Source: Streptomyces sp. HM190
GTDB lineage: Bacteria > Actinomycetota > Actinomycetes > Streptomycetales > Streptomycetaceae
DNA length: 64,000 nucleotides
Assembly (NCBI RefSeq): GCF_009857135.1
Contig: NZ_CP047318.1
Span: forward strand, 806,001 to 870,000
Direction of reading: 5' to 3'
Below are positions 15,938-24,290 of this stretch, one piece after another. The notes under the pieces are model-generated. The model did no database searches. It had not been told where the DNA came from and saw nothing but the letters and a program-made list of their open reading frames with translations. Each line of letters begins with the position of its first letter. Position 1 is the first letter of the stretch. A program made the position numbers and the translations under genes.

Positions 15938-17293
15938 ATGTCGTCGAACCCGGTCGCCGAGACCGTCGCCTCACTGATGCCCAGGGCGAAGGAGGAGCTC
16001 ACCGAGCTGGTGGCCTTCAAGTCGGTGGCGGACTTCGACCAGTTCCCGAGGAGCGAGAGCGAGGGCGCCGCGAACTGGGTCGCCGACGCGCTGCGCGCCG
16101 AGGGCTTCCAGGACGTGGCCCTGCTCGACACCCCCGACGGCACCCAGTCCGTGTACGGCTGCCTGCCGGGGCCCGAGGGCGCGAAGACCGTCCTGCTGTA
16201 CGCGCACTACGACGTGCAGCCGCCGCTGGACGAGTCCGCCTGGCTCTCGCCGCCGTTCGAGCTGACGGAGCGGGACGGGCGCTGGTACGGGCGCGGTGCA
16301 GCCGACTGCAAGGGCGGCGTGATCATGCATCTGCTGGCGCTGCGCGCGCTGAAGGCGAACGGCGGCGTCCCCGTCACCGTCAAACTCATCGCCGAGGGTT
16401 CGGAGGAGATGGGCACGGGCGGGCTCCAGCAGTACGCGGAGCAGCACCCCGAACTGCTGGCGGCCGACACCGTGGTCATCGGCGACGCCGGCAACTTCCG
16501 CGCCGGACTGCCCACGGTCACCGCGTCGCTGCGCGGCATGGTCCTCATGCGGGTGCGGATCGACGCCCTGGAGGGCAACCTGCACTCCGGGCAGTTCGGC
16601 GGCGCGGCGCCCGACGCGCTGGCCGCGCTGATCCGTGTCCTCGACTCGCTGCGCGCCGCCGACGGCACGACGACCGTCGACGGCCTCGCGGGCGACGGCA
16701 CATGGGACGGTCTGCAGTACGACGACGAGCGGTTCCGTGAGGACGCCAAGGTGCTCGACGGTGTCGACCTGGTCGGGTCCGGCACGGTCGCCGACCGGAT
16801 CTGGGCGCGGCCCGCCGCCACCGTGCTCGGCATCGACGCCCCTCCGGTGGTCGGGGCGACCCCGTCGATCCAGGCGAGCGCCCGCGCGCTGATCGGACTG
16901 CGGGTCCCGCCGGGCGTGGACGTCCAGGAGGCGAAGAAGCTGCTGGAGGCGCATCTCGTGGCGCGCACCCCGTGGGGTGCCCGGGTGAGCTGCGAGCCGA
17001 TCGGTCACGGCCAGGCGTTCCGCGCCGACACCTCCAGCCCGGCGTACGAGGCGATGGCCGCGGCCATGGCGGTCGCCTACCCGGGCCAGGAGATGCAGTA
17101 CGCGGGCCACGGCGGGTCGATCCCGCTGTGCAACACCCTCGCCGCCCTCTACCCGCGGGCCGAGATCCTCCTCATCGGCCTCAGCGAGCCCGAGGCGCAG
17201 ATCCACGCGGTGAACGAGAGCGTGTCGCCGGACGAACTGGAGCGCATGGCGGTGACGGAGGCACTGTTCCTGACGAACTACGCGGCGGGCTGA
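15938..17293 (+). CDS. M20-family metallodipeptidase
   Basis: A 451-residue zinc dipeptidase of the M20 (ArgE/DapE/CPG2) clan, intracellular since no signal peptide is present. Metal-site motifs are in order: YAHYDVQP, GRGAADCKGGV, EGSEEMGT with the catalytic Glu pair, GDAGNF, and GHGGSIPLCNTL near the C terminus. The dimerisation lid domain lies between about residues 190 and 330. The ATG at 15938 has GAGGAG seven bases upstream; the GTG at 15932 does not. A strong hairpin follows the gene. Confidence 0.93.
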   Translation: MSSNPVAETVASLMPRAKEELTELVAFKSVADFDQFPRSESEGAANWVADALRAEGFQDVALLDTPDGTQSVYGCLPGPEGAKTVLLYAHYDVQPPLDESAWLSPPFELTERDGRWYGRGAADCKGGVIMHLLALRALKANGGVPVTVKLIAEGSEEMGTGGLQQYAEQHPELLAADTVVIGDAGNFRAGLPTVTASLRGMVLMRVRIDALEGNLHSGQFGGAAPDALAALIRVLDSLRAADGTTTVDGLAGDGTWDGLQYDDERFREDAKVLDGVDLVGSGTVADRIWARPAATVLGIDAPPVVGATPSIQASARALIGLRVPPGVDVQEAKKLLEAHLVARTPWGARVSCEPIGHGQAFRADTSSPAYEAMAAAMAVAYPGQEMQYAGHGGSIPLCNTLAALYPRAEILLIGLSEPEAQIHAVNESVSPDELERMAVTEALFLTNYAAG

Positions 17294-17301
17294 GCGGACG
17301 A

Positions 17302-17339
17302 GGTGTCCCCGGTGCGGCACGCCGCCCACCGGGGACACC
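17302..17339. terminator. bidirectional terminator hairpin
   Basis: GGTGTCCCCGGTG (17302-17314) and CACCGGGGACACC (17327-17339) form a perfect 13-bp stem with a 12-base loop. It sits between the convergent M20 peptidase and NUDIX-fusion genes, so it can end transcription from both sides. Confidence 0.8.
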
Positions 17340-17376
17340 GGGTGTTTCTCCCGCACAGGGGGTGGCGGGGTCGCCG

Positions 17377-18414
17377 TCACACGGGAGCGCCCGCCTCCAG
17401 GTAGAACGCGGCGCCCCGTTCCCGGGCCCGCAGCGCCCACCGCAGCCGTTCGTAGCGGACCGGCGGCAGCAGGTCCGCGGCCTCCTGCTCGGTGACGAAG
17501 CGCCAGCCGCGCAGCTCGGGACCGGGCAGTACGGGGCGCTGGGATCCGGCCGCGTCGAGTCGGCCGCCGTCGAACAGGAGGCGCAGTCCGCCGTAGCCAG
17601 GGGGCGAGGGGGGTTCCCAGTCGACGACGAGCAGCCGGGGTACGTCGTCGAGGTGGATCCCCGTCTCCTCGACGACCTCGCGCATGCCCGCGCGGGCCGG
17701 TGCCTCGCCGGGCTCCACGACTCCGCCGGGGAACTCCCAGCCGGGTTTGTAGGTCGGGTCGACGAGCAGGACCCGGTCGTCGTCGTCGAACATCAGCACG
17801 CCGGCGGCCACGGTCTCCGCGGTCGGCTCGGGGGTCTGCACGATGTCGCAGACGGGTACGTTCCCGTCGCGTACGGCGTCGGCGATGCGCCGCGCGGTCT
17901 CGTAAGGGGTGAGGGCGCTCGTGTCGACGAGGTGGGCGTCGGCGGTGAGCCAGCCGCCGAGCGCGGCCCGGTAGGGCGCGATCCGGTCGTACGCCCATTG
18001 ACGCATCCGCATCTCGCCGTCGGGGAGGTCCGGCGGTATGTCCCGCCCCGCTATTCGCTCCCGCAGGATCGTTTCGGCCGGTGCGAGGAGCAGATGCCGT
18101 ACGGGGATGCGGCGGGCGGCGAGGCCGCCGAAGATCTCGTCGCGGTACTCCTCGCGGAGCAGGGTCATGGGGACCACGAGGGTGCCGCCCAGCTCCGCGA
18201 GGAGCGCGGCGGCGGTGTCGACCACCAGCCGTCGCCAGCTCGGCAGGTCCTGGAAGTCGGCGACCTCGGCGAGGCGTTTGGCCGGCAGCATGTGCGTCAG
18301 TGCGCCGCCGATGACCTCGGGGTCGAAGAGCGTGCTGTTCGGGATCAGGTCGATCAGTTCCCGTGCGGCGGTGGTCTTCCCCGCACCGAACGCACCGTTG
18401 ATCCAGACGATCAC
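17377..18414 (-). CDS. P-loop kinase-like domain fused to a NUDIX hydrolase
   Basis: A 345-residue two-domain protein. Residues 1 to about 170 are a P-loop kinase/ATPase: Walker [18 protein letters not shown] begins almost at the start, and a long helical region containing [14 protein letters not shown] and [17 protein letters not shown] segments follows. From about residue 195 a NUDIX hydrolase follows, with the box [24 protein letters not shown] (GX5EX7REVXEET). The start is taken as the GTG at 18414, preceded by GAGGGGGAACC; the longer frame adds an unlikely N terminus. NUDIX domains hydrolyse nucleoside diphosphate derivatives, and the kinase partner's substrate is unknown. It is a fusion seen in streptomycetes but without a defined role that I know of. 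Confidence 0.85.
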   Translation of the reverse strand: MIVWINGAFGAGKTTAARELIDLIPNSTLFDPEVIGGALTHMLPAKRLAEVADFQDLPSWRRLVVDTAAALLAELGGTLVVPMTLLREEYRDEIFGGLAARRIPVRHLLLAPAETILRERIAGRDIPPDLPDGEMRMRQWAYDRIAPYRAALGGWLTADAHLVDTSALTPYETARRIADAVRDGNVPVCDIVQTPEPTAETVAAGVLMFDDDDRVLLVDPTYKPGWEFPGGVVEPGEAPARAGMREVVEETGIHLDDVPRLLVVDWEPPSPPGYGGLRLLFDGGRLDAAGSQRPVLPGPELRGWRFVTEQEAADLLPPVRYERLRWALRARERGAAFYLEAGAPV

Positions 18415-18494
18415 GGTTCCCCCTCTTCTGTTGACCCCCTGAGGCTTGCCCTCCACTACGACGCGGAAACCAGCCGCTGATGAGGAGGTGAAAT

Positions 18495-18536
18495 ACACGG
18501 TGGCGGGTTCCCACCGAGGGGAACCCGCCACCGTGT
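18495..18536. terminator. strong terminator hairpin
   Basis: An 18-bp perfect inverted repeat (18495-18512 with 18519-18536; arms read ACACGGTGGCGGGTTCCC and its complement) around a six-base loop. It lies immediately downstream of the small secreted protein gene (minus strand), which it should terminate, isolating it from the NUDIX-fusion gene. Confidence 0.85.
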
Positions 18537-18580
18537 CGTGCGAGGCGGAAGGGAGAACCCGCCGATTCCGACGGAGGGCG

Positions 18581-18823
18581 TCAGCCCTTCTTGCCGGCCT
18601 TGCCCTGCGGGCCCGTGACGCTCCCCAGGGCGTCGTCGCCGACCGCCAGGCTGTCGTCGGCGACCGTCCTGCCGACGCTGTCGAGGGTTCCCTCGACGTC
18701 CAGTTTGCTCAGCCCGTCGGCCTTTCCGAGGGCGTCCGCGTCGAGACCGTGCGACGGCGTGACGGCCGCGACGACGAAACCGGTGGCGAGGGAGGCGATG
18801 GCGAGCATGCTGCGCTTCTTCAT
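18581..18823 (-). CDS. small secreted protein of unknown function
   Basis: An 80-residue protein. Residues 1-25 are a Sec signal peptide ([26 protein letters not shown]). The mature part (about 55 residues) is acidic and alanine/glycine-rich with no Cys, ending PQGKAGKKG. Similar small exported proteins occur widely in Streptomyces, but I recognise no function. The frame is open further upstream, but the ATG at 18823 gives the only sensible signal peptide. A strong terminator follows the stop codon. Confidence 0.7.
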   Translation of the reverse strand: MKKRSMLAIASLATGFVVAAVTPSHGLDADALGKADGLSKLDVEGTLDSVGRTVADDSLAVGDDALGSVTGPQGKAGKKG

Positions 18824-19071
18824 GCCCCGCTCAACGCGACAGAGGCCCACCGGGTCACGGCCACCCCACCGTTTCGCCCCACCGAACCCATGATCGAACC
18901 GAACGCCCCGTACCGCGTGTCGGATCCGGCCCGCGACGACGGCCCCGTCTCGGCCACGACGGACACCACGGCCGCACCGGGCCCCGACCGACACGGGCGT
19001 CCGCCCCGCTCAGGGGCCGGGCCCGGACCGGGCGCCTGCCGGCCGCCGCGCGGCAGAACAGCCGCCCGCCC

Positions 19072-20004
19072 TCACTTCCCCCTCGCCAGCGCCGCCGCGG
19101 CCGCTCCCACCAGGCCGGCGTCCGTGCCCATCTCGGCCGGGGCGATGGTCAGGTGCTGGACGAAGGACAGGGTCGCGTAGTCCTTGAGGGCGGCCCGGAG
19201 GGGCGCGAACAGGACGTCTCCGGCGTTCGCGACGCCCCCGCCGATGACGGCGATGTCGATCTCGACGAGGGTGGCGGTGGCGGCGATCCCGGCGGCGAGG
19301 GCCTGCGCGGCCCGTTCGAAGGAGGCGACGGCGACCGGGTCGCCCGCACGGGCCGCGACGGCGACGGCGGCGGCGGAGGTGTCGCCGTCGGGGCCCGGCC
19401 GCCAGCCGTTCTCCAGGGCGCGACGGGCGATGTTGGGACCGCTCGCGAGCCGCTCGACGCAGCCGCGGGCGCCGCACGGGCAGGGGTCGCCGTCGAGGTC
19501 GACGCTGATGTGGCCGATGTGGCCGGCGTTGCCGGTGGGCCCGGCGTGGAGTCGGCCGCCGAGGACGAGACCGCCGCCGACGCCCGTCGACACCACCATG
19601 CACAGCGCGTTGTCATGGCCGCGCGCCGCGCCCTGCCAGTGCTCGGCGGCGGTGATGGCCACGCCGTCACCGATCAGCTCCACGGGCAGGCCGTCCGTGG
19701 CCGCCCGTACCCGGTCGACCAGGGGGAATCCGCGCCAGCCGGGGACGTTGACGGGGCTGACCGTGCCGGCGGAGGCGTCCACCGGGCCCGCGCTGCCGAT
19801 CCCGACGGCCGTGGCCGCATCCCACCGCGGGGCGGCGGTCAGCTCACCGAGGACCTCCTCGACGGCCCGCATCACGGTGTCGGCGTCCTCCCGCGCGGGC
19901 GTCGGGCGCTGCGCGCGCACCAGGATCCGGCCGTGGTCGTCCACCAGCGCCCCGGCGATCTTGGTGCCGCCTATGTCGAGCGCGGCCACGAGGTCGGTCT
20001 GCAT
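19072..20004 (-). CDS. ROK-family glucokinase-like sugar kinase
   Basis: A 310-residue ROK kinase without a DNA-binding domain. The phosphate-1 loop is ALDIGGTKIAGALVD, the GIGSAGPVDASAG strand follows, the sugar/acid region is STGVGGGLVLGGRLHAGPTGNAGHIGH, and the zinc motif is CPCGARGCVERLASG. It should phosphorylate glucose or another hexose with ATP. Frame remains open upstream, but the ATG at 20004 (MQTDLVAALDIGG) gives the usual N terminus, with GGGAG upstream. It is divergent from a LacI gene, with a perfect LacI-type palindrome between them. Confidence 0.9.
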   Translation of the reverse strand: MQTDLVAALDIGGTKIAGALVDDHGRILVRAQRPTPAREDADTVMRAVEEVLGELTAAPRWDAATAVGIGSAGPVDASAGTVSPVNVPGWRGFPLVDRVRAATDGLPVELIGDGVAITAAEHWQGAARGHDNALCMVVSTGVGGGLVLGGRLHAGPTGNAGHIGHISVDLDGDPCPCGARGCVERLASGPNIARRALENGWRPGPDGDTSAAAVAVAARAGDPVAVASFERAAQALAAGIAATATLVEIDIAVIGGGVANAGDVLFAPLRAALKDYATLSFVQHLTIAPAEMGTDAGLVGAAAAALARGK

Positions 20005-20486
20005 CAGTGTCAGTTCTCCCGCTCCGAGTCTCCTCCCGGGCACCCGGATCCTGCAGCGCCCGGATCTCCGGCCGGAAAAACGGGCAGCACGACGCTCGCC
20101 TGATGGGGGGCGCCGGCCAGAGAATGCGATAGACAGTCTCCCCCGGCTGTGACAACGTTGTCCAGGCTCTATGCTCGACGCCACATCCTCAACAGCTGCA
20201 CTAATCCGAACCACACCACCCATGACGCCGCGGACCGCTCCCCAGGGGGACCTCCGACGAGAGCCGAGGCCGCGGACTCATCCACCGACACCACCTCAGG
20301 ACAGCGCAGCCGGTGCCCGAAGCCGACGGCCGGGACCGGGGAACGGTGAGCACCGGCCCGTGCAGGCAGACCGGTGCGAGCCGACCGGACCCGGGCGCCG
20401 CGGCACCCGTGCCACGCCGACGGCGTGGACCACGGGAGACGGCGCCACCGGCCACGCACGGGGACGACAGGACAGGACAGCGCAGA
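20005..20486. other. 482-base divergent regulatory region between ROK kinase and lacI
   Basis: Apart from the operator at 20151-20162 and a candidate leftward promoter, I find no gene here. The open frames crossing it are Arg/Pro-rich and lack recognisable domains. The region is unusually long for two divergent genes, so the LacI start codon may be further upstream than assigned, or a small transcript may be present. Confidence 0.5.
20126..20162 (-). promoter_or_regulatory. LacI-type operator overlapping the kinase promoter
   Basis: GACAACGTTGTC (20151-20162) is a perfect 12-base palindrome with the central CG typical of LacI-family operators. On the minus strand TTGTCA (20150-20155), which overlaps it, and TATCGC (20126-20131), 18 bases away, can serve as -35 and -10 for the ROK kinase gene. 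I infer that the neighbouring LacI protein binds here and blocks kinase transcription in the absence of its sugar. Confidence 0.65.
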
Positions 20487-21536
20487 GTGCCCGAGAGCGC
20501 CCGCAGCACCACCCGCAGACCGGAGAGCCGGTACGGAAACCGCCCGACGATGAAGGACGTCGCCGCCCGGGCCGGCGTGGGCCTGAAGACCGTCTCCCGG
20601 GTGGTGAACGGCGAGCCGGGCGTCACCCCGGACACCGAGCGCCGCGTGCAGGAGGCGATCGACGCGCTGGGCTTCCGGCGCAACGACAGCGCGCGGGTGC
20701 TGCGCAAGGGCCGCACGTCGAGCATCGGCCTCGTCCTGGAGGACCTGGCCGACCCGTTCTACGGCCCGCTAAGCCGGGCCGTGGAAGAGGTGTCCCGCGC
20801 CCACGGATCGCTCCTCATCAACGGGTCGAGCGCCGAGGACCCGGACCGGGAGCAGGAGTTGGCGCTGGCGCTGTGCGCGCGGCGCGTCGACGGGCTGGTG
20901 ATCATCCCGGCCGGTGACGACCACCGCTATCTGGAGCCCGAGATCAGGGCGGGTGTCGCCACGGTGTTCGTGGACCGGCCCGCCGGGCGGATCGACGCCG
21001 ACGTCGTGCTGTCGGACAGTTTCGGCGGCGCCCGTGACGGTGTCGCCCACCTCATCGCGCACGGGCACCGCCGGATCGGGTTCATCGGCGACATGCCGCG
21101 CATCCACACGGCCGCCGAGCGCCTGCGGGGCTACCGGGCGGCCATGGAGGACGCGGGCATAACGGTCGAGGAGACCTGGATGTCCCTGGGCGTCACCGAC
21201 CCCGAGCGGGTGCGCAGGGCGGCCGAGGAGATGCTGTCCGGTCCGGCCCCGGTGACGGCGGTCTTCGCCGGCAACAACCGCGTCACCGTGACGGTCGTGC
21301 GGGTCATCGCCGAGCACGCCCGGCGGGTCGCCCTCGTCGGGTTCGACGACTTCGAGCTGGCCGATCTGCTCCAGCCGGGCATCACGGTGATCTCCCAGGA
21401 CCCCGCCGGGATGGGGCGGACCGCCGCCGAGCGGCTGTTCCAGCAGCTGGACGGTTCCCTCGTCGTCCCGGAGCGCATCGAGCTCCCGACCCGGCTGATC
21501 GCCCGTGGTTCGGGCGAACTTCCGCCCGAGGACTGA
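20487..21536 (+). CDS. LacI-family transcriptional regulator
   Basis: A 349-residue LacI/PurR-type repressor. The helix-turn-helix is PTMKDVAARAGVGLKTVSRVVNGEPGVTPDTERRVQEAI with the hinge FRRNDSARVLRKGRT. The periplasmic-binding-protein-like sensor domain follows (IGLVLEDLADPFYGPL, VDGLVIIPAG, VVLSDSFGGARDGVAHLI, RIGFIGDMPRIHTAAERLRGYRAAM, VALVGFDDFELADLLQPGITVI). The GTG at 20487 is chosen; an ATG at 20550 (MKDVAARAG) is the alternative. It probably controls the divergent ROK kinase through the palindrome at 20151. Confidence 0.9.
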   Translation: MPESARSTTRRPESRYGNRPTMKDVAARAGVGLKTVSRVVNGEPGVTPDTERRVQEAIDALGFRRNDSARVLRKGRTSSIGLVLEDLADPFYGPLSRAVEEVSRAHGSLLINGSSAEDPDREQELALALCARRVDGLVIIPAGDDHRYLEPEIRAGVATVFVDRPAGRIDADVVLSDSFGGARDGVAHLIAHGHRRIGFIGDMPRIHTAAERLRGYRAAMEDAGITVEETWMSLGVTDPERVRRAAEEMLSGPAPVTAVFAGNNRVTVTVVRVIAEHARRVALVGFDDFELADLLQPGITVISQDPAGMGRTAAERLFQQLDGSLVVPERIELPTRLIARGSGELPPED

Positions 21537-21539
21537 GCC

Positions 21540-22376
21540 TTGACGCCCCGCGACACCCGTACGCTGGAGGCGCTCGGCCTTCATGTGGCGCCCCGCGAGG
21601 ACCCGCTCAGCTACCCGGGCGCCTGGCCCGAGGAGTCGGCCCTTCTGGACGGCAACCGCATGCTGCCGCTGGACAGGCTGCGCTTCGAGGACCGCGTCCC
21701 CGTGCTCTCGGTCGGCTCCAACGCCTGCCCCGCGCAGCTCGCGCACAAGATGGCGGAGCACGGTGTGGAGTGCCGCATCCCCATGGCCAGGGCCAGGGTG
21801 ACGGGCGTCGGGATCGGTGTCTCCGCCCATGTCAGCCTGCTGGGCTATCTCTCCGCGTCACCGTTCCGCTCCCCCGGTGCGACCCACGACCTGTTCCTCA
21901 CCTGGCTCGACGAGGCGCAGCTCGCCGTGATCGACACCAGCGAGGGCGCCGACTCGCCGACCGGGAACTTCCACCGGGCCGCCCTGCCCGCCGCCGACTT
22001 CCGCGTGGAGTTGGAGTCGGGCGACGTCCTGGACACCGTCTGGATCTACGTCAACCGGTGGGGCGTCCTGCGCGACGGCGGGCCCGGACCCCGCCCCCAC
22101 CCCGGTCGGCAGCGCCCGCTGCTCACCGAACTCCTCGCGGCGTCCGCCGAGTTGCGTGAGCTGTTCGGCACGACGCCCGACGAGTTCTGCGCGCGGGCGC
22201 GCGGCGACCGCGCCCTGTGTGCCCGGGGGCGGCAGTTGTTCGCGGAGAAGAGGTGGCGGACGGCCTCCGGCCTGGAGCCGTACATGCGGCCGCGTCCCCG
22301 GTCACAGCGGCCGACGGATCATCAGCAGACCGGGAGTCCGGGCACCGGGGCGTCGTTGTCGCCGCCCTTGACGTAG
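21540..22376 (+). CDS. conserved hypothetical protein, possible gamma-glutamylcyclotransferase-like fold
   Basis: A 278-residue protein starting with TTG four bases after the lacI stop, so it is probably co-transcribed with lacI. I do not recognise a named family. The segment VPVLSVGSNACPAQLAHKM resembles the YGSNxxxxQM entry motif of gamma-glutamylcyclotransferase-like proteins, but no clear catalytic Glu context is visible. No signal peptide or membrane segment is present. The last 18 codons overlap the 3' end of the convergent Ser/Thr kinase gene. Confidence 0.65.
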   Translation: MTPRDTRTLEALGLHVAPREDPLSYPGAWPEESALLDGNRMLPLDRLRFEDRVPVLSVGSNACPAQLAHKMAEHGVECRIPMARARVTGVGIGVSAHVSLLGYLSASPFRSPGATHDLFLTWLDEAQLAVIDTSEGADSPTGNFHRAALPAADFRVELESGDVLDTVWIYVNRWGVLRDGGPGPRPHPGRQRPLLTELLAASAELRELFGTTPDEFCARARGDRALCARGRQLFAEKRWRTASGLEPYMRPRPRSQRPTDHQQTGSPGTGASLSPPLT

Positions 22377-24196
22377 ACGACGCTGACGAAGACACCGGTG
22401 TTGCCACTGTCGTCGTCGGTCTTGGCCCACCAGACGTTGGTCCAGCGGCCGGAGGTCTCGCGGCGGCCCGTGTTCTGCTGGCAATAGAAGTAGTTGGTGC
22501 CCGTGTTGAGGACGCCGACCTCGGTGCCGGCGGCGTCGTAGGACTTGGCGGTGGCCCAGACGGTGCAGTTGTACTTGCCGCCGCCGATCGCGTGGCAGAC
22601 CGGTTCCTCGGTGGCACCGCCTCCGGTCGTGTCGCCGCCGGTGGAGCCGCCCGAGGTGTCCGAGCCGCCCGTACCGCCGTCCGTCGCACCACCGCCGGCG
22701 GTCTTCGACGGGGAGGCGGAGGGCTCGGTCTCCTTGTCGTCGTCGTCCTCCTCGGGCTTCTCGCTCGGGTCCGCCTTCTCGTCGTCCTTCTTCCTGTCCT
22801 CGGAGTCGTCCGAGACGTCGACCGCGTCCCTGTCGGTGCCCTTGGACGGCGTGGCGTCGGCCGAGCCGGTGGGCGCGGACCGGGCGCCCGTGCCGGTGCC
22901 GTCGTCGCCGTTCACCAGGGCGACCGTGGCCCCGGTCGCGGCGAGGACCACGAGGACGGCCGCGGCGGCGAGCAGGACGCCCCTCTTGCCGCGGCGGGGG
23001 CTGTGGGGAGTGGACACGGTGGTGACGGCTCCCGGCGCGGGGACCTGCGGCTGCGCCCCGGAGCCGGGTCCGGGGGCGCCGACCGACGGGGACGCCCCGG
23101 TTGCGGATCCGGGGATCGGCTGCGGCGGACCGAAGCCCGCACCGGCATCAGGACCGGCAACCGCACCCCCGTCCAACCCGGTACCCGCACCCGCAGCCGC
23201 AGCCGCGCCCGCCGTGGGCGGGCCGAAGCCCGGGGGCACCGAGGGCACGCTCCGCTCGGTCTCCTGTCCGCGCGGAGCCGTGGGGCTCGCGGCGCCCGGC
23301 GCCGGCGCGGCGGGCGCCGCGCCGGAGGCCACCGCCTCCAGCAGTTCCCGGGCTCGGGAGGCGTCGGGCCGGTGCTCGGGGCGCTTGTCCATGAGCTGGA
23401 GCAGAACGGGCGTGAGGGGGCCGGAGCGCCGGGTGTCCGGGAGCGGTTCGGCCACGATCGCGGTCAGGGTCGACCAGGTGGAGGTGCGACGGAACGGGGA
23501 GGTGCCCTCGACGGCCGCGAACAGGGTGGCGCCGAGCGCCCAGACGTCGGAGGCGGGGCCGGGGTCGTTGCCCTGGGCCCGCTCGGGGGCGAGGTAGTCG
23601 AGGGAGCCGACGAGTTCACCACTGCGGGTCAGATGGGTGGCGGAGCCGTCGTTCGGGTCCTCCATGGTGGCGATGCCGAAGTCGGTGAGGACGACGCGGC
23701 CGGAGCGGTCGAGGAGGATGTTGCCGGGCTTGACGTCGCGGTGGAGCACCCCGACCTGGTGGGCCGCGGCCAGCGCGTCCATCACTTTGGCGCCGATGGC
23801 GGCGGCCTCGCGCGGGTCGAGCAGGCCCCGGTCGCGCAGGACGTCGTCCAGGGAGGGGCCGTCGACCAGCTCCATCACGATCAGCGGGCGGCCGTCGACC
23901 TCGGCGACGTCGTGCACGGCGACGACCCCGGGGTGCCGGACACGGGCGGCGGCGCGGGCCTCACGCTGCATCCGCAGGCCCAGGTCGGCGAGTTCGGGCG
24001 CGTCGGCGTCGGTGTAGGTGCGCAGTTCCTTGAGGGCGACCTCACGGTGGAGCACCTCGTCCACGGCCCGCCAGACCACGCCCATCCCACCGCGTCCGAG
24101 CTGCCGCACGATCCGGTACCGCCCGGCGAGGAGCCGTCCGGCGCCGTCCGCCTGTTCGTTCGCCCCCGAAGACACCAGTGCCCCGTTCCTCTGCAC
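22322..24196 (-). CDS. receptor-like Ser/Thr protein kinase with Cys-containing extracellular domain
   Basis: A 624-residue Hanks-type kinase. The catalytic domain (about residues 26-290) has GRGGMGVVWRA, the ATP Lys in VALKEL (about 54), HRDVKPGNILL (about 150) and DFGIA (about 171). A long Ala/Pro/Gly-rich juxtamembrane region follows, then one membrane helix (about 404-425, GVLLAAAAVLVVLAATGATVALV). Outside is a very acidic Ser/Asp/Lys linker, a Gly/Thr-rich stretch and a C-terminal domain of about 90 residues with four Cys (CHAIGGGKYNC...YFYC...LPVC). There are no PASTA repeats. The outer domain may sense an unknown ligand. Confidence 0.93.
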   Translation of the reverse strand: MQRNGALVSSGANEQADGAGRLLAGRYRIVRQLGRGGMGVVWRAVDEVLHREVALKELRTYTDADAPELADLGLRMQREARAAARVRHPGVVAVHDVAEVDGRPLIVMELVDGPSLDDVLRDRGLLDPREAAAIGAKVMDALAAAHQVGVLHRDVKPGNILLDRSGRVVLTDFGIATMEDPNDGSATHLTRSGELVGSLDYLAPERAQGNDPGPASDVWALGATLFAAVEGTSPFRRTSTWSTLTAIVAEPLPDTRRSGPLTPVLLQLMDKRPEHRPDASRARELLEAVASGAAPAAPAPGAASPTAPRGQETERSVPSVPPGFGPPTAGAAAAAGAGTGLDGGAVAGPDAGAGFGPPQPIPGSATGASPSVGAPGPGSGAQPQVPAPGAVTTVSTPHSPRRGKRGVLLAAAAVLVVLAATGATVALVNGDDGTGTGARSAPTGSADATPSKGTDRDAVDVSDDSEDRKKDDEKADPSEKPEEDDDDKETEPSASPSKTAGGGATDGGTGGSDTSGGSTGGDTTGGGATEEPVCHAIGGGKYNCTVWATAKSYDAAGTEVGVLNTGTNYFYCQQNTGRRETSGRWTNVWWAKTDDDSGNTGVFVSVVYVKGGDNDAPVPGLPVC

Positions 24197-24290
24197 GCGT
24201 CGTTGAGTGGGCGTACAGCCTACGGTGCCGCGGGGACGGCTCCGGACCGGCGACGACGGCTGTCACAGGACCGCCACAAGCACGGCCGTC

